Positions 52,771 to 61,601 of a stretch of DNA of 64,000 nucleotides are shown here, piece after piece. Below the pieces are notes generated by a model. It was not told where the DNA came from and did no database searches. It saw nothing but the letters and a program-made list of their open reading frames with translations. The stretch comes from Aedoeadaptatus urinae. GTDB lineage: Bacteria; Bacillota; Clostridia; Tissierellales; Peptoniphilaceae. Position numbers and translations under genes: made by a program. The DNA lies in contig NZ_LT707418.1 in assembly GCF_900155585.1 (NCBI RefSeq), forward strand, positions 1 to 64,000, given 5' to 3'. The first letter of the stretch is position 1; each line of letters starts with the position of its first letter.

Positions 52771-54070
52771 ACCGGTCGTCTGTATTATAGGTCGTCCCAA
52801 TGTAGGGAAGAGTACCTTATTTAATGTGCTGACCCGCTCGAAAATATCCATTACAGAGGATACGCCGGGCGTGACGCGGGACAGAATCTATGCGAAGGCC
52901 ACGTGGCTGGATCACGAATTTACTTTAATCGACACGGGCGGGCTGGATCCTTCCAGTGGCGAGACCTTTATGCCCGAAATCATGGCTCAGGCGGAAGTGG
53001 CCGTGGAAAACGCGCAGATTATTTTATTTGTCGTTGACGGTAAGGAAGGCTTGACCAATGTGGACCGCGAGGTAGCGGCCTATATTCGCAAGAGCGGAAA
53101 GGAAGCCCTGCTCGTCGTAAACAAAATGGATGCCAAGGAATCAAAAGATCATCTCTACGATTTCTATGAGCTGGGCCTGGGCGAGCCCTACGTCATCAGT
53201 GCCGAGCAGTCCCGAGGCATCGGCGACTTACTCGATGCCACGGTAGCCTCCTTTCCCAAAGGAGAAGAAGACGATTTTCGCGACGAAATCAAAGTGGCCT
53301 TTATCGGCAAGCCCAATGCCGGCAAATCTTCCTTGGTGAATCGCATTTTAGGGGAAGAGCGATCCATCGTCACGAACATTCCTGGCACGACCCGGGACTC
53401 CATTCACTCGTTTTTTGAATATGAAGATACGGATTACGTCCTAATCGATACGGCGGGACTGAGAAAGCGCAAGAAGATCAACGAAAAAGTGGAACGCTAC
53501 TCCGTGGTGCGCACCTTACGAAGCATCGAGCTCGCCGACGTGTGCGTGCTTTTAATCGATGCCACGGAAGGCGTCAGCGAACAGGATTCCAAAATCGCCG
53601 GCTATGCCCACGACAATAAGAAGGCCATGATCATCGCCGTGAACAAGTGGGATGCTATCGAAAAAGAAACACGGACCATGAAGCAATTTGAAGAGGCCAT
53701 TCGCAGGGAGCTGCCCTTCTTAAATTACGCGCCCATGATTTTCATTTCCGCACTAACGGGCTCTCGGGTGGACAAACTGTTGAATATGATTCACGTGGTC
53801 AACAATAATTACTCCCTTCGGATTCAGACAGGGGTTTTAAACGACATTATGAACCGCGCCGTGTTAATGAATCAGCCCCCTTCCGACAAGGGCAAGCGGG
53901 GAAAACTTTACTACGCGAGCCAAGTGTCGGCGAGACCGCCGAAAATCGTCTTGTCCGTAAACGACAAAGAGCTGTTCCACTTTACCTATCTGCGGTATTT
54001 GGAAAACCAAATTCGCGCCTCTTATCGCTTTGACGGCGTGCCCATTATCATGGAGTTGAAAAATCGATGA
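52763..54070 (+). CDS. der: Ribosome biogenesis GTPase Der
   Basis: At about 435 residues it is the usual Firmicutes length. Two tandem G domains: GRPNVGKSTLFN with DTGG and NKMD (residues about 8-125), and GKPNAGKSSLVN with DTAGLRKR and NKWD (about 180-310). A C-terminal KH-like domain follows. It helps 50S assembly. The start is TTG 52763, 9 bp after GGAGG; the longer upstream frame lies inside the DUF512 gene. Confidence 0.95.
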   Translation: MNRPVVCIIGRPNVGKSTLFNVLTRSKISITEDTPGVTRDRIYAKATWLDHEFTLIDTGGLDPSSGETFMPEIMAQAEVAVENAQIILFVVDGKEGLTNVDREVAAYIRKSGKEALLVVNKMDAKESKDHLYDFYELGLGEPYVISAEQSRGIGDLLDATVASFPKGEEDDFRDEIKVAFIGKPNAGKSSLVNRILGEERSIVTNIPGTTRDSIHSFFEYEDTDYVLIDTAGLRKRKKINEKVERYSVVRTLRSIELADVCVLLIDATEGVSEQDSKIAGYAHDNKKAMIIAVNKWDAIEKETRTMKQFEEAIRRELPFLNYAPMIFISALTGSRVDKLLNMIHVVNNNYSLRIQTGVLNDIMNRAVLMNQPPSDKGKRGKLYYASQVSARPPKIVLSVNDKELFHFTYLRYLENQIRASYRFDGVPIIMELKNR

Positions 54071-54654
54071 AAACTTTCCTCGTTCTCTTAGGCTGCTACC
54101 TCGTGGGCTCCGTTTCCGGCGCCTATATTTTGAGTCGCATCTTTCGCCACAAAGACATTCGCGACGAGGGAAGCGGCAATGCGGGAACCACCAATGCCAT
54201 ACGGGTCATGGGGAAAAAGCTGGGTTACGCCACCTTCGCCATCGACGTGGTCAAAGGCGCAGTGGCCATGGCTTTTCTCGCGCCCATGCTGGACGAATCC
54301 ATGCGGTTCTTTGCCGGCCTCTTTGTCGTCCTCGGTCACGACTTTCCCTTTTACCTCGGGTTTCGCGGCGGCAAAGGCATAGCCACAACCTTCGGTTCCT
54401 GGGGCGTCGTCGAGCCTGTCAGTACGGCGATCGGTGCCCTATGTGGATTCGTCGCGGCAAAGACGACGAAGTATGTCAGCGTCGGCTCCTTGACTTTTTT
54501 AAGCATAAGCTCCGTGGCCATGCTCGTTTTATATGGCAGGGACCCGAGCAATGGGTTGGCCGTTCTTTTGGTTTGGCTTTTAGGTTTTGTTCGACATAAA
54601 GATAATCTGATTCGCCTGAAAGAAGGCAGAGAAAATAGAATCGGAGGGAGATAA
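54067..54654 (+). CDS. plsY: Glycerol-3-phosphate acyltransferase PlsY
   Basis: The 195-residue integral membrane enzyme acylates glycerol-3-phosphate from acyl-phosphate. YLVGSVSGAYILSR, then GSGNAGTTNAIRVMGKK (motif 1), FRGGKGIATTFG (motif 2) and WLLGFVRHKDNLIRLKEGRE (motif 3) are all present. It overlaps der by 4 bp and is followed 1 bp later by gpsA, which makes its substrate. Confidence 0.95.
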   Translation: MKTFLVLLGCYLVGSVSGAYILSRIFRHKDIRDEGSGNAGTTNAIRVMGKKLGYATFAIDVVKGAVAMAFLAPMLDESMRFFAGLFVVLGHDFPFYLGFRGGKGIATTFGSWGVVEPVSTAIGALCGFVAAKTTKYVSVGSLTFLSISSVAMLVLYGRDPSNGLAVLLVWLLGFVRHKDNLIRLKEGRENRIGGR

Positions 54655-54655
54655 G

Positions 54656-55660
54656 TTGAAGATCGGAATCATCGGTTGCGGCAGTTGGGGAAGCGCCATT
54701 GCCAATCTTCTGGCCACCATCGGCCACGAAGTCCATATGTATACTCAAAGCGAAGAGCAGTATGAGCGGATTCGAAGCGTCGGGGACAATCCCGGCTATT
54801 TGGAAGATTTCAAATTCCATCCGTCCATAGAAATCCATCTTTCCATTGAAGAGGCCATCGACGGGGCCGACGGCATCGTCCTCGCCGTGCCCACGGCGGC
54901 GATTCGCTCCTGTCTGGAAGACATTGCCCGCGTAGGGACCGAGGCACGGATCATCAATCTGGCCAAGGGCTTGGAACAAGGCAGTCACTTGCGCCTGTCA
55001 CAAGTGGCGAAAGAAGTGTTGCCCCATGCACCCTATATCGTTTTATCCGGGCCATCCCATGCGGAAGAGGTGGCGAAGCTTATGCCTACCACCGTATTGG
55101 TCTGTGCGGAAGATAAAGAAGACGCCTTGTGGGCGCAAGATTTATTTACCCACGACAGTTTCCGCGTCTATGTTCAAGACGATATGATCGGCGTGGAAAT
55201 GGGCGGAGCTCTTAAAAACATTATCGCCCTCGGCGCCGGTCTATCCGACGGATTGGGCTACGGTGACAATGCCAAGGCGGCCCTGATGACCCGGGGACTC
55301 ACGGAAATTCAGCGTCTGGGTATCGCCCTCGGCGCAAAGCCCGTTACCTTTCAAGGCCTTTCCGGCATCGGCGATTTAATCGTCACCTGCACCAGCGTTC
55401 ACAGCAGAAATTGGCGCTTCGGAAATATGATCGGCAAGGGTACGGCGCCGGAAGATGCCATCGAGAAGGTGGGCATGGTGGTGGAAGGGTATAAGACCAC
55501 CAAGGCCTGCTACGAATTGGCAGAGGAGCTAGGCATCGAAATGCCCATTACGGAAAAACTTTACGACGTCTTGTACCGCTCGGCGGATCCGAGACAGGCA
55601 GTGCTGGATTTAATGCAGCGCCCGAATAAACACGAAAACGAGAAGATCTTTCTACTATGA
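54656..55660 (+). CDS. gpsA: NAD(P)-dependent glycerol-3-phosphate dehydrogenase
   Basis: The 334-residue enzyme reduces dihydroxyacetone phosphate to glycerol-3-phosphate for lipids. Rossmann motif GIIGCGSWGSAIANLLA (residues 4-20), then VLSGPSHAEEV, the catalytic Lys in GGALKNIIALGAG and RGLTEIQRLG. The TTG start at 54656 follows GGAGGGAG. Its stop overlaps the HlyD-like gene by 4 bp. Confidence 0.96.
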   Translation: MKIGIIGCGSWGSAIANLLATIGHEVHMYTQSEEQYERIRSVGDNPGYLEDFKFHPSIEIHLSIEEAIDGADGIVLAVPTAAIRSCLEDIARVGTEARIINLAKGLEQGSHLRLSQVAKEVLPHAPYIVLSGPSHAEEVAKLMPTTVLVCAEDKEDALWAQDLFTHDSFRVYVQDDMIGVEMGGALKNIIALGAGLSDGLGYGDNAKAALMTRGLTEIQRLGIALGAKPVTFQGLSGIGDLIVTCTSVHSRNWRFGNMIGKGTAPEDAIEKVGMVVEGYKTTKACYELAEELGIEMPITEKLYDVLYRSADPRQAVLDLMQRPNKHENEKIFLL

Positions 55661-56949
55661 CACAAGGCTCGAATGTTCGAAACAAAATTCGACGTCGACA
55701 GAATCGAAAGAGGAAGCGCAGACGGCTGCTGCTTCTGATTCCTTTGCTGTTGATCCTGCTGGGCGGCGTCTATTCCGTTTACGACCGCCTGGTTTTTGCG
55801 CCCAAAACCGCAAAGCCCACGGAAATTCAATTTCGCGACGTGGCCGAGGGTGAGGGCTATCTGCTCTTTGACGAAGAGACGGTCTTTACCAAGGCCGGCG
55901 GCACCGCCGTGTACAATGTGCGTGAAGGCAAGAAGGTGCCCAAGGGTTTTCGCGTGGCGGATATTAATGTCATGAACGACAATTCCAAGGTAAAGGATCA
56001 GCTTATACGGATCCAGGCGGCCATCGATTTTAAAAACGACCGCACCTCGGAAAAATCCAAAGATACGGTGGACGAAGAATATGAAAACGTCATTCGAAAC
56101 ATTCAGCGCTTTATTCGAGATGAAGATTACGAGAAGCTCGTCTCGTCGATCAATACCTTGGATTTAAGTACGAAACACACGGTCAATGTGTCGGAACTGA
56201 ATGAGCTGTTAAAGCTTTCCATTCCCGCATTGGAAGAGCAGAAAGACGTGTTGACGGAAAGGATCGCCTCCACCAGCGCCGATTACACGGCGCCGACCTC
56301 CGGAATCATCAGTTATACATTTGACGATTTAAAAAAAGACCTGTCTCTGGAAAATGATGATGAAACCTTCACCCGCTCTTACTTAAAAGCCGTGGACGTG
56401 GCGCCGCTTACTCGGGGTAAAAACCACGTGAAAGAAGGTCAGGCCTTTTTCCGCTCCATATGCGACACGCGATACAAAATCGCCCTACCCATTGACGACG
56501 AGCGCCTGGTCAAAGACCAAATCAAACAAAACGTCACTGTGCGCATCGGAAAAGTTTATACTCAGGCGCAGGTGGAAAAAGTGCTTCGCGACGAAAAGGG
56601 CGCCGTGGTAATATTAAACTTGCAAGACAAATTGCAGGAAGTTTACACGCCCAGGCGACAAAAGATTACAATAATTAAAAGTCAATCCAGGGCGTTAAAA
56701 ATTCCCACGACGGCCATCGTCAAGGGAAAGCACGGCGAGGACGGCGTCTATGTAGACGAGATACGCCGCTTTGTCTCCTTTGTGCCCGTGCGGGTCCTTT
56801 CCGTTCGCGGTAAGGACGCCTATATCAGCATGGGCGGCGAGGACGCCACGATTAAAAATAAACAAGGCAAGTATGTGACCACGGTTCAGCCCAACGACGA
56901 CGTCATCGTCGAGCCGAAAAAAGTGGAAAAGAACAAGATAGTCTATTGA
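55657..56949 (+). CDS. HlyD-like membrane-anchored protein
   Basis: The 430-residue protein has a very basic N-terminus (RRRQNRKRKRRR), one transmembrane segment (about residues 24-43) and an extracytoplasmic part. Residues about 45-90 and 270-420 are beta-rich and resemble a HlyD barrel-sandwich adaptor (AKPTEIQFRDVAEGEGYLLFDEE, then LKIPTTAIVKGKHGEDGVYV). A helical hairpin (about 105-215) lies between. It lies just before yggS-sepF, where such proteins are common in Clostridia, so a link to division or envelope work is likely, but no transporter partner is next to it. Confidence 0.75.
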   Translation: MTQGSNVRNKIRRRQNRKRKRRRLLLLIPLLLILLGGVYSVYDRLVFAPKTAKPTEIQFRDVAEGEGYLLFDEETVFTKAGGTAVYNVREGKKVPKGFRVADINVMNDNSKVKDQLIRIQAAIDFKNDRTSEKSKDTVDEEYENVIRNIQRFIRDEDYEKLVSSINTLDLSTKHTVNVSELNELLKLSIPALEEQKDVLTERIASTSADYTAPTSGIISYTFDDLKKDLSLENDDETFTRSYLKAVDVAPLTRGKNHVKEGQAFFRSICDTRYKIALPIDDERLVKDQIKQNVTVRIGKVYTQAQVEKVLRDEKGAVVILNLQDKLQEVYTPRRQKITIIKSQSRALKIPTTAIVKGKHGEDGVYVDEIRRFVSFVPVRVLSVRGKDAYISMGGEDATIKNKQGKYVTTVQPNDDVIVEPKKVEKNKIVY

Positions 56950-56964
56950 TCCGAGGAGGTGCGT

Positions 56965-57654
56965 ATGTCGACGATCGGCGACGAATTGTCCCGCGTGCGA
57001 GAGGAAATTGAAGAAGCCAGGCGCCACAGTTTGACGGGAGAGCCCGTTCAACTTATCGCCGTAACGAAAACTCACGGCGTCGATAGCATCGAAGAAGCCC
57101 TTCGACACGGGGTGACGGATATAGGCGAAAACAAAGTCCAGGAGCTTACGAAAAAAATTGATGTCCTGAAAGACCGTGTTCGTTATCATATGATTGGAAA
57201 CTTGCAGTCAAATAAGGTAAAATATATCTACAAAGATGTCGTTTTAATCCATTCACTGGACAGATCGTCCTTGGCGAAGGAAATTCAAAAACGAGGATGC
57301 GAATCGGATCACGTGGTCCATTGTTTATTGGAAGTAAATATAGCCGATGAGGCGTCGAAAGGCGGCCTGGCCTACGATCAGGTTCTGCCATTTCTTGAAT
57401 CCGTCATCGACTACTCCCACTTGAAAGTCGACGGGTTGATGACCGTCGCCCCCAATGTGCAGGACGAAGCTTACTTAAGGCAACTCTTTAGAAAGATGAT
57501 GGCTTTAAAAGAAGATATCGCCGGCCGCCACTACGAGGGCGTAGACATGACCCATATGTCCATGGGAATGAGTCAAGACTTTCACATCGCCATTGAAGAA
57601 GGCGCAAATATGGTACGCGTAGGCAGTCGCATTTTCGGTGCACGACAATATTAA
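56965..57654 (+). CDS. YggS/YlmE-type PLP homeostasis protein
   Basis: The roughly 229-residue protein has the alanine-racemase-like barrel with the PLP Lys in LIAVTKTHGVD (about residue 32), GENKVQELTKK, HMIGNLQSNKVKYI and the C-terminal THMSMGMSQDFHIAIEEGANMVRVG. It balances free PLP and amino-acid pools. ATG 56965 is 5 bp after GAGGAGG, better than the GTG at 56959. It sits 10 bp before sepF, as ylmE does in Bacillus. Confidence 0.93.
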   Translation: MSTIGDELSRVREEIEEARRHSLTGEPVQLIAVTKTHGVDSIEEALRHGVTDIGENKVQELTKKIDVLKDRVRYHMIGNLQSNKVKYIYKDVVLIHSLDRSSLAKEIQKRGCESDHVVHCLLEVNIADEASKGGLAYDQVLPFLESVIDYSHLKVDGLMTVAPNVQDEAYLRQLFRKMMALKEDIAGRHYEGVDMTHMSMGMSQDFHIAIEEGANMVRVGSRIFGARQY

Positions 57655-57664
57655 GGAGGATAAC

Positions 57665-58135
57665 ATGGCAGATTTTGGTAACAAATTAAAAAGGGCGTTC
57701 GGCTTCGGTGAAGATTACGAATACGACGACGAGTACGATTACGCGGAAGACGACGGTTTTCAAACGACGGAAGTCGAACCGATTACCACGACGCACTCTC
57801 ACAAACCCGTCTCCCCTCGCAGAAAAGACAATGGCAATGTGTTGAGCATTCAAACGAAAGCCGCTATGGTCATTACCATTCACGAACCCTTGAGCTACGA
57901 CGAATCTCCGAAAATCGTAGACGACTTAAAGGAAAACAAGGCCGTGGTCTTGAACTTCGAACAATTGGATTTAGATGTAAAGCGGGAAATTTTTGATTTC
58001 GTCAACGGCGCCCTTTACGCCGTCGAAGGCAAGATTCAAAAAGTCAACAAAGACATCTTCATCCTCGCTCCGGCAAATATCGCCATCGACGGGTTGAAGG
58101 AAGAATTACAAAACTCGGGCATCTTTCCTTGGTAA
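57665..58135 (+). CDS. sepF: Cell division protein SepF
   Basis: The 156-residue protein has an N-terminal amphipathic helix (MADFGNKLKRAFGFG) for membrane binding, an acidic linker and the SepF core (VITIHEPLSYDESPKIVDDLKENKAVVLNFEQLD then FDFVNGALYAVEG). SepF anchors FtsZ and organises the septum. AAGGAGG precedes the ATG. The ylmG gene usual between sepF and ylmH is missing. Confidence 0.95.
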   Translation: MADFGNKLKRAFGFGEDYEYDDEYDYAEDDGFQTTEVEPITTTHSHKPVSPRRKDNGNVLSIQTKAAMVITIHEPLSYDESPKIVDDLKENKAVVLNFEQLDLDVKREIFDFVNGALYAVEGKIQKVNKDIFILAPANIAIDGLKEELQNSGIFPW

Positions 58136-58908
58136 AGAGCCTTCGGAAGGATGAACTCCTTCGACACATACGAGAGCCAGAAAAAATCACTATGCTGCGC
58201 CACGTTCTGGATTTACCGGAAATCTGTTCGAGAAATTACAGGGCGACAGCTAGTGATTTTTTAGACCCTTATGAACTGTCCCTGGTCACGTCATTGGCCG
58301 TTCATTTTCCCTCGGTAGAAACTTTTATTTTTCCAGAGGGGAATTGGGAGCGAAAAATCGTCGTCTTCGCACCCTACGACGTGGAGGACGAATTTCTATC
58401 CGCCTTTCATTTGGAAGGCGCAGAGCCCATGGACCACAGGCAGGTGCTGGGTTCTATTTTGGGACTGGGCATCGAACGCAGCAAAATCGGCGACATTACT
58501 ACCTTCGGCGACGAGGCCTATGTCATCGTCAAAAAAGAGATCGCAAACTTCCTCGCGGTAAATTTAAGAAAAATCGGATCCGCACCCATTCGTCTCAGAG
58601 AAATCGCCGCGGAAGCTGTGCCGGAAGCGGATGAGGATTGGGTCGAGTCCGCCGCCGTGGTCTCTTCCATGCGGCTGGATTCCGTGGTTCGCGCCGTGAC
58701 CCACAAGTCCCGGGACGAGGTGAAGGGACTGATTTCAAAGGGATTGATTAAAATCAATTTTAGGCGGGCGGAAAAGCCCCACGAAATCATTGCCGGCGGA
58801 GATTTGTTGTCCGTGCGCGGTTTCGGTCGCATTAAAATCTTCGAGCCTTTGTACGAAACAAAAAAGGGCAAAGTGCGCTTTCGTTACGGAACTTTAGACG
58901 GCAGATAG
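58129..58908 (+). CDS. YlmH-type S4-domain RNA-binding protein
   Basis: The roughly 259-residue protein has the YlmH N-terminal domain (FLDPYELSLVTSLAVHFP) and middle domain (VLGSILGLGIERSKIGDI, then NFLAVNLRKIGSAPIRL) and a C-terminal S4 domain (SMRLDSVVRAVTHKSRDEVKGLISKGLIKIN). YlmH rescues stalled ribosomes by binding the 50S peptidyl-tRNA. The TTG start at 58129 overlaps the end of sepF and lacks an RBS, so it is probably made by coupling; the exact start is uncertain. Confidence 0.9.
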   Translation: MVKSLRKDELLRHIREPEKITMLRHVLDLPEICSRNYRATASDFLDPYELSLVTSLAVHFPSVETFIFPEGNWERKIVVFAPYDVEDEFLSAFHLEGAEPMDHRQVLGSILGLGIERSKIGDITTFGDEAYVIVKKEIANFLAVNLRKIGSAPIRLREIAAEAVPEADEDWVESAAVVSSMRLDSVVRAVTHKSRDEVKGLISKGLIKINFRRAEKPHEIIAGGDLLSVRGFGRIKIFEPLYETKKGKVRFRYGTLDGR

Positions 58909-58915
58909 GAGTTTT

Positions 58916-59380
58916 ATGATTACACTTATTATTATTTTACTTATCGCCTTGGATCAGATCAGTAAACTGGTCGTCTTGAAACAATTGGCGGACGGCACGG
59001 TGGTGGATATTATTCCGGGTTTTTTCCGCCTGTTCTATGTGGAAAACCGCGGCGCCGCCTTCGGTATATTGCAGGAAGGCCGCCCGCTTTTTATCGTGAT
59101 CACATTGGGGGTCATCGCCTTTTTGCTTTACGGCATTTATTTTAAGCGGGACGAGGTGAAGGGCATGCTTCGCGTGGCCTTAGTTTTGATTCTCGCCGGC
59201 GCCGTGGGCAACTTTATCGACCGGTTGCGCCTGCATTTCGTTGTAGACTTTTTGTCTTTCCGCTTTTTCGGACACGACTTCGCCGTCTTTAATTTGGCCG
59301 ACGCCATGATCGTCGTGGGCACGATTCTCTTAATGGTTCACGTCTTTATCGGCGATGAAAAGAGCAGCCATGCTTCATAA
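58916..59380 (+). CDS. lspA: Lipoprotein signal peptidase
   Basis: The 154-residue membrane aspartyl protease removes signal peptides from prolipoproteins. LDQISKLVV is at residue about 12, ENRGAAFGIL near 42, and the catalytic Asp pair lies in GNFIDRLR and FNLADAMI. Four hydrophobic segments. It overlaps the rluD-like gene by 26 bp. Confidence 0.95.
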   Translation: MITLIIILLIALDQISKLVVLKQLADGTVVDIIPGFFRLFYVENRGAAFGILQEGRPLFIVITLGVIAFLLYGIYFKRDEVKGMLRVALVLILAGAVGNFIDRLRLHFVVDFLSFRFFGHDFAVFNLADAMIVVGTILLMVHVFIGDEKSSHAS

Positions 59381-60272
59381 ATTTGTTGCGGAAGCCGGCG
59401 GAGGTCGCCTGGATAATTTTTTAGCCGACGCCATGGAAATGAGCCGCTCTCAAGTAAAAAAAGCCGTGGACGATGGCCGGGTGACGGTGAACGGCAAGGG
59501 GGAGAAGGCGGGTTATAAGCTGCAAGAGAAGGACGAGATCGCTTTCGAAGAAGAAGCCCCTTATGTCCTTGAGGCGAAATACGTGCCCTTCGATGTGCTC
59601 TATGAAGACGAGCACCTGGCATGTATCGACAAGCCCTACGGTCTGGTCGTCCATCCCGGAGCGGGCCGTGAGGAAGAGACCTTGGTTCACGGGCTCTTGG
59701 ACCGATTCGATCATTTAGCTCAGGGAAGTGACCCTCTGCGCCCGGGCATCGTCCATCGCCTGGACAAGGACACCTCCGGCGTCATGGTGGTGGCGAAGAC
59801 CGACGAGGCATATGAAGCCTTGGTGGAAGCCTTTCAAGAGCGGCGGGTGGAAAAGACCTATTACGCCGTTTGCCGCGGCGTGATTCGCCAAAAAGGCATC
59901 ATCGATACGCCCATCGGCAGGGATCCGAAAAACCGCATTCGCATGGCGGCGGGGGTCTATCCGTCGAAAGAAGCGCTGACGGAATATACGCCCGTCCTCG
60001 CCTTTCGCGACTCCACTCTAATTCGCGTCGCCCTTCACACGGGCAGGACCCATCAAATACGGGTACATATGGCATCCGTGGGCCATGGCCTCTTGGGGGA
60101 TCCCCTGTACGGCGCGAAGAACGACAGGGAGAAGGCGCTCTTGCTTCACAGTTATCGCCTGGCCTTTTCCCATCCGGTGACGGGTGAGGCCGTCATCGCC
60201 ATATCGAAACTTCCCGAGCGCATGCTCGCTTACATTCGAAAGGAGAGAGGAGATCGATGCACAAGATTTTAG
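59355..60272 (+). CDS. RluD-type 23S rRNA pseudouridine synthase
   Basis: The 305-residue protein has an S4 domain at residues about 15-60 (RLDNFLADAMEMSRSQVKKAVDDGRVTVNG) and the RluA/RluD catalytic domain with HRLDKDTSGVMVVAKT, where the Asp is the nucleophile. GRTHQIRVHMASVGHGLLGDPLYG completes the site. It converts uridines in large-subunit rRNA, most likely the 1911/1915/1917 positions. The start is 59355 or, more likely, ATG 59370. Confidence 0.93.
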   Translation: MKRAAMLHKFVAEAGGGRLDNFLADAMEMSRSQVKKAVDDGRVTVNGKGEKAGYKLQEKDEIAFEEEAPYVLEAKYVPFDVLYEDEHLACIDKPYGLVVHPGAGREEETLVHGLLDRFDHLAQGSDPLRPGIVHRLDKDTSGVMVVAKTDEAYEALVEAFQERRVEKTYYAVCRGVIRQKGIIDTPIGRDPKNRIRMAAGVYPSKEALTEYTPVLAFRDSTLIRVALHTGRTHQIRVHMASVGHGLLGDPLYGAKNDREKALLLHSYRLAFSHPVTGEAVIAISKLPERMLAYIRKERGDRCTRF

Positions 60273-60769
60273 ATGCCCTGGCCATGAAACGTGCCACGGC
60301 GCGGATCGCCAATGAAATTATCGAGCGCAACAAGGGCCTGGACGACGTGGTTCTCATCGGCATCGTGACGCGGGGCGAATTTTTTGCCCGACGCCTTCAG
60401 GAAAAAATGGAAGAGATCGAAGCCACTACCGTCCCGGTCTATGCCTTAAACCCGAGCTTCTTTCGAGACGATCGCCGGGAAGAGGCCTTTATGCCCATGG
60501 AATTTATGGGGAAGATCGACGGCAAGCGGGTGGTTCTCGTAGACGACGTGCTCTATACGGGGCGAACGGTGCGGGCCGCTATGGACGCCCTTATGGTCAA
60601 GGACCGACCGAAACAGGTGCAGCTGGTGGGTCTCATCGACCGGGGTCACAGAGAGCTGCCCATTCGCGGCGACTTTATCGGAAAGAACGTGCCTACGGCT
60701 CAATCGGAAAAAATCATCGTGCACTTTACGGAATGTGACGGCGAAGATGCCGTTTACGTGTCGGAATAA
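60257..60769 (+). CDS. pyrR: PyrR bifunctional regulator/uracil phosphoribosyltransferase
   Basis: The 170-residue protein has the PRPP loop VVLVDDVLYTGRTVRAAMDAL (residues about 94-114), GIVTRGEFFARRL and LVGLIDRGHRELPI. In Firmicutes PyrR binds pyr mRNA with UMP to cause attenuation and can also form UMP from uracil. No pyr gene lies next to it here, so it acts elsewhere. It overlaps the rluD-like gene by 16 bp and ends at a terminator. Confidence 0.94.
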   Translation: MHKILDALAMKRATARIANEIIERNKGLDDVVLIGIVTRGEFFARRLQEKMEEIEATTVPVYALNPSFFRDDRREEAFMPMEFMGKIDGKRVVLVDDVLYTGRTVRAAMDALMVKDRPKQVQLVGLIDRGHRELPIRGDFIGKNVPTAQSEKIIVHFTECDGEDAVYVSE

Positions 60770-60813
60770 AAAACCCGGCGGCTTAATTATACTTAGCCGT
60801 CGGGAATTTTTTT
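60770..60813. terminator. Bidirectional terminator between pyrR and the phosphorylase gene
   Basis: CCCGGCGGCT (60774-60783) pairs with AGCCGTCGGG (60795-60804) with one wobble. It has an A-run before and a T7 run after, serving both converging genes. Confidence 0.88.
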
Positions 60814-60816
60814 GTT

Positions 60817-61542
60817 TTATAAAAGATCGATGCGCGCCTCGCGGGGCGTTCGATTCGACATAAAGACCTCGTCGATGGCACGGACGATGGCGCAGCGTAC
60901 ATCTTCAGACTTGGTGATGGTCATGGTCTCAGAAACGCCGGTGCAGTAGTTGACCACGTGGCAAATATTGGCGTAATGCAGGCCCAATTCCCGCGCAAGC
61001 ACCACCTCGGGCACATTGGTCATACCCACCACGTCGCCTCCGATGGAAGCGTAAAATTTTATTTCCGTGCGGGATTCGAAGCGGGGGCCCTCCGTGGACA
61101 CGTAAACGCCGCGGGGAAGTGTTTTGCCGAATGCCTTTTCAAATTCCCTATTTAATGTTTCGTCATAGGGCGCGTCCATGGCGATATGCTTGGCAAATTC
61201 ATGATCTCCGTCGTAAAATGTATTGGCACGGGTTTTCGTAAAATCCAAAAAGTCGTCGCACAAGAGGACGGTGTCGGGGCCGTAAGTTTTTTTCAAGCTG
61301 CCCACGGCGCTGATGCCGTAAACTTCCGTGACGCCGATTTCCTTCAACGCCCAAATATTTGCCCGATAGGGCACCTTATGGGGCGGGATCGTGTGGTCCG
61401 TGCCATGGCGCGAGACGAAGACATAGGGCTTGCCTTCGGGATAAATAAGCTTGGCGTCGCCGTAGGGCGTGGAAAAAATTTCTTCTTTGGCGGGAGAGAA
61501 GGGCGCTTCAAAACCCGTACCGCCGATGATTCCGTAATGCAT
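60817..61542 (-). CDS. MTAP/PNP-family nucleoside phosphorylase
   Basis: The 241-residue protein belongs to the trimeric purine phosphorylase family next to methylthioadenosine phosphorylase: GIIGGTGFE at the start, the phosphate-binding RHG in FVSRHGTDHTIPPHKVPYRANIWAL, VSTEGPRFESRTEI, and MTNVPEVVLARELGLHYA. MTA-specific enzymes have two Asp after this point (TDYD type). Here the purine-binding loop reads VVNYCTGVS, with Asn in place of the first Asp, which points to 6-oxopurines such as inosine, guanosine or methylthioinosine. GAGG precedes the start. It is divergent from the MtnA-like gene. Confidence 0.87.
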   Translation of the reverse strand: MHYGIIGGTGFEAPFSPAKEEIFSTPYGDAKLIYPEGKPYVFVSRHGTDHTIPPHKVPYRANIWALKEIGVTEVYGISAVGSLKKTYGPDTVLLCDDFLDFTKTRANTFYDGDHEFAKHIAMDAPYDETLNREFEKAFGKTLPRGVYVSTEGPRFESRTEIKFYASIGGDVVGMTNVPEVVLARELGLHYANICHVVNYCTGVSETMTITKSEDVRCAIVRAIDEVFMSNRTPREARIDLL

Positions 61543-61601
61543 GATAACCTCGTTTCTCTTTGATGATTATGGTACTATTATACATGGAAAGTGAGGGACG
61601 T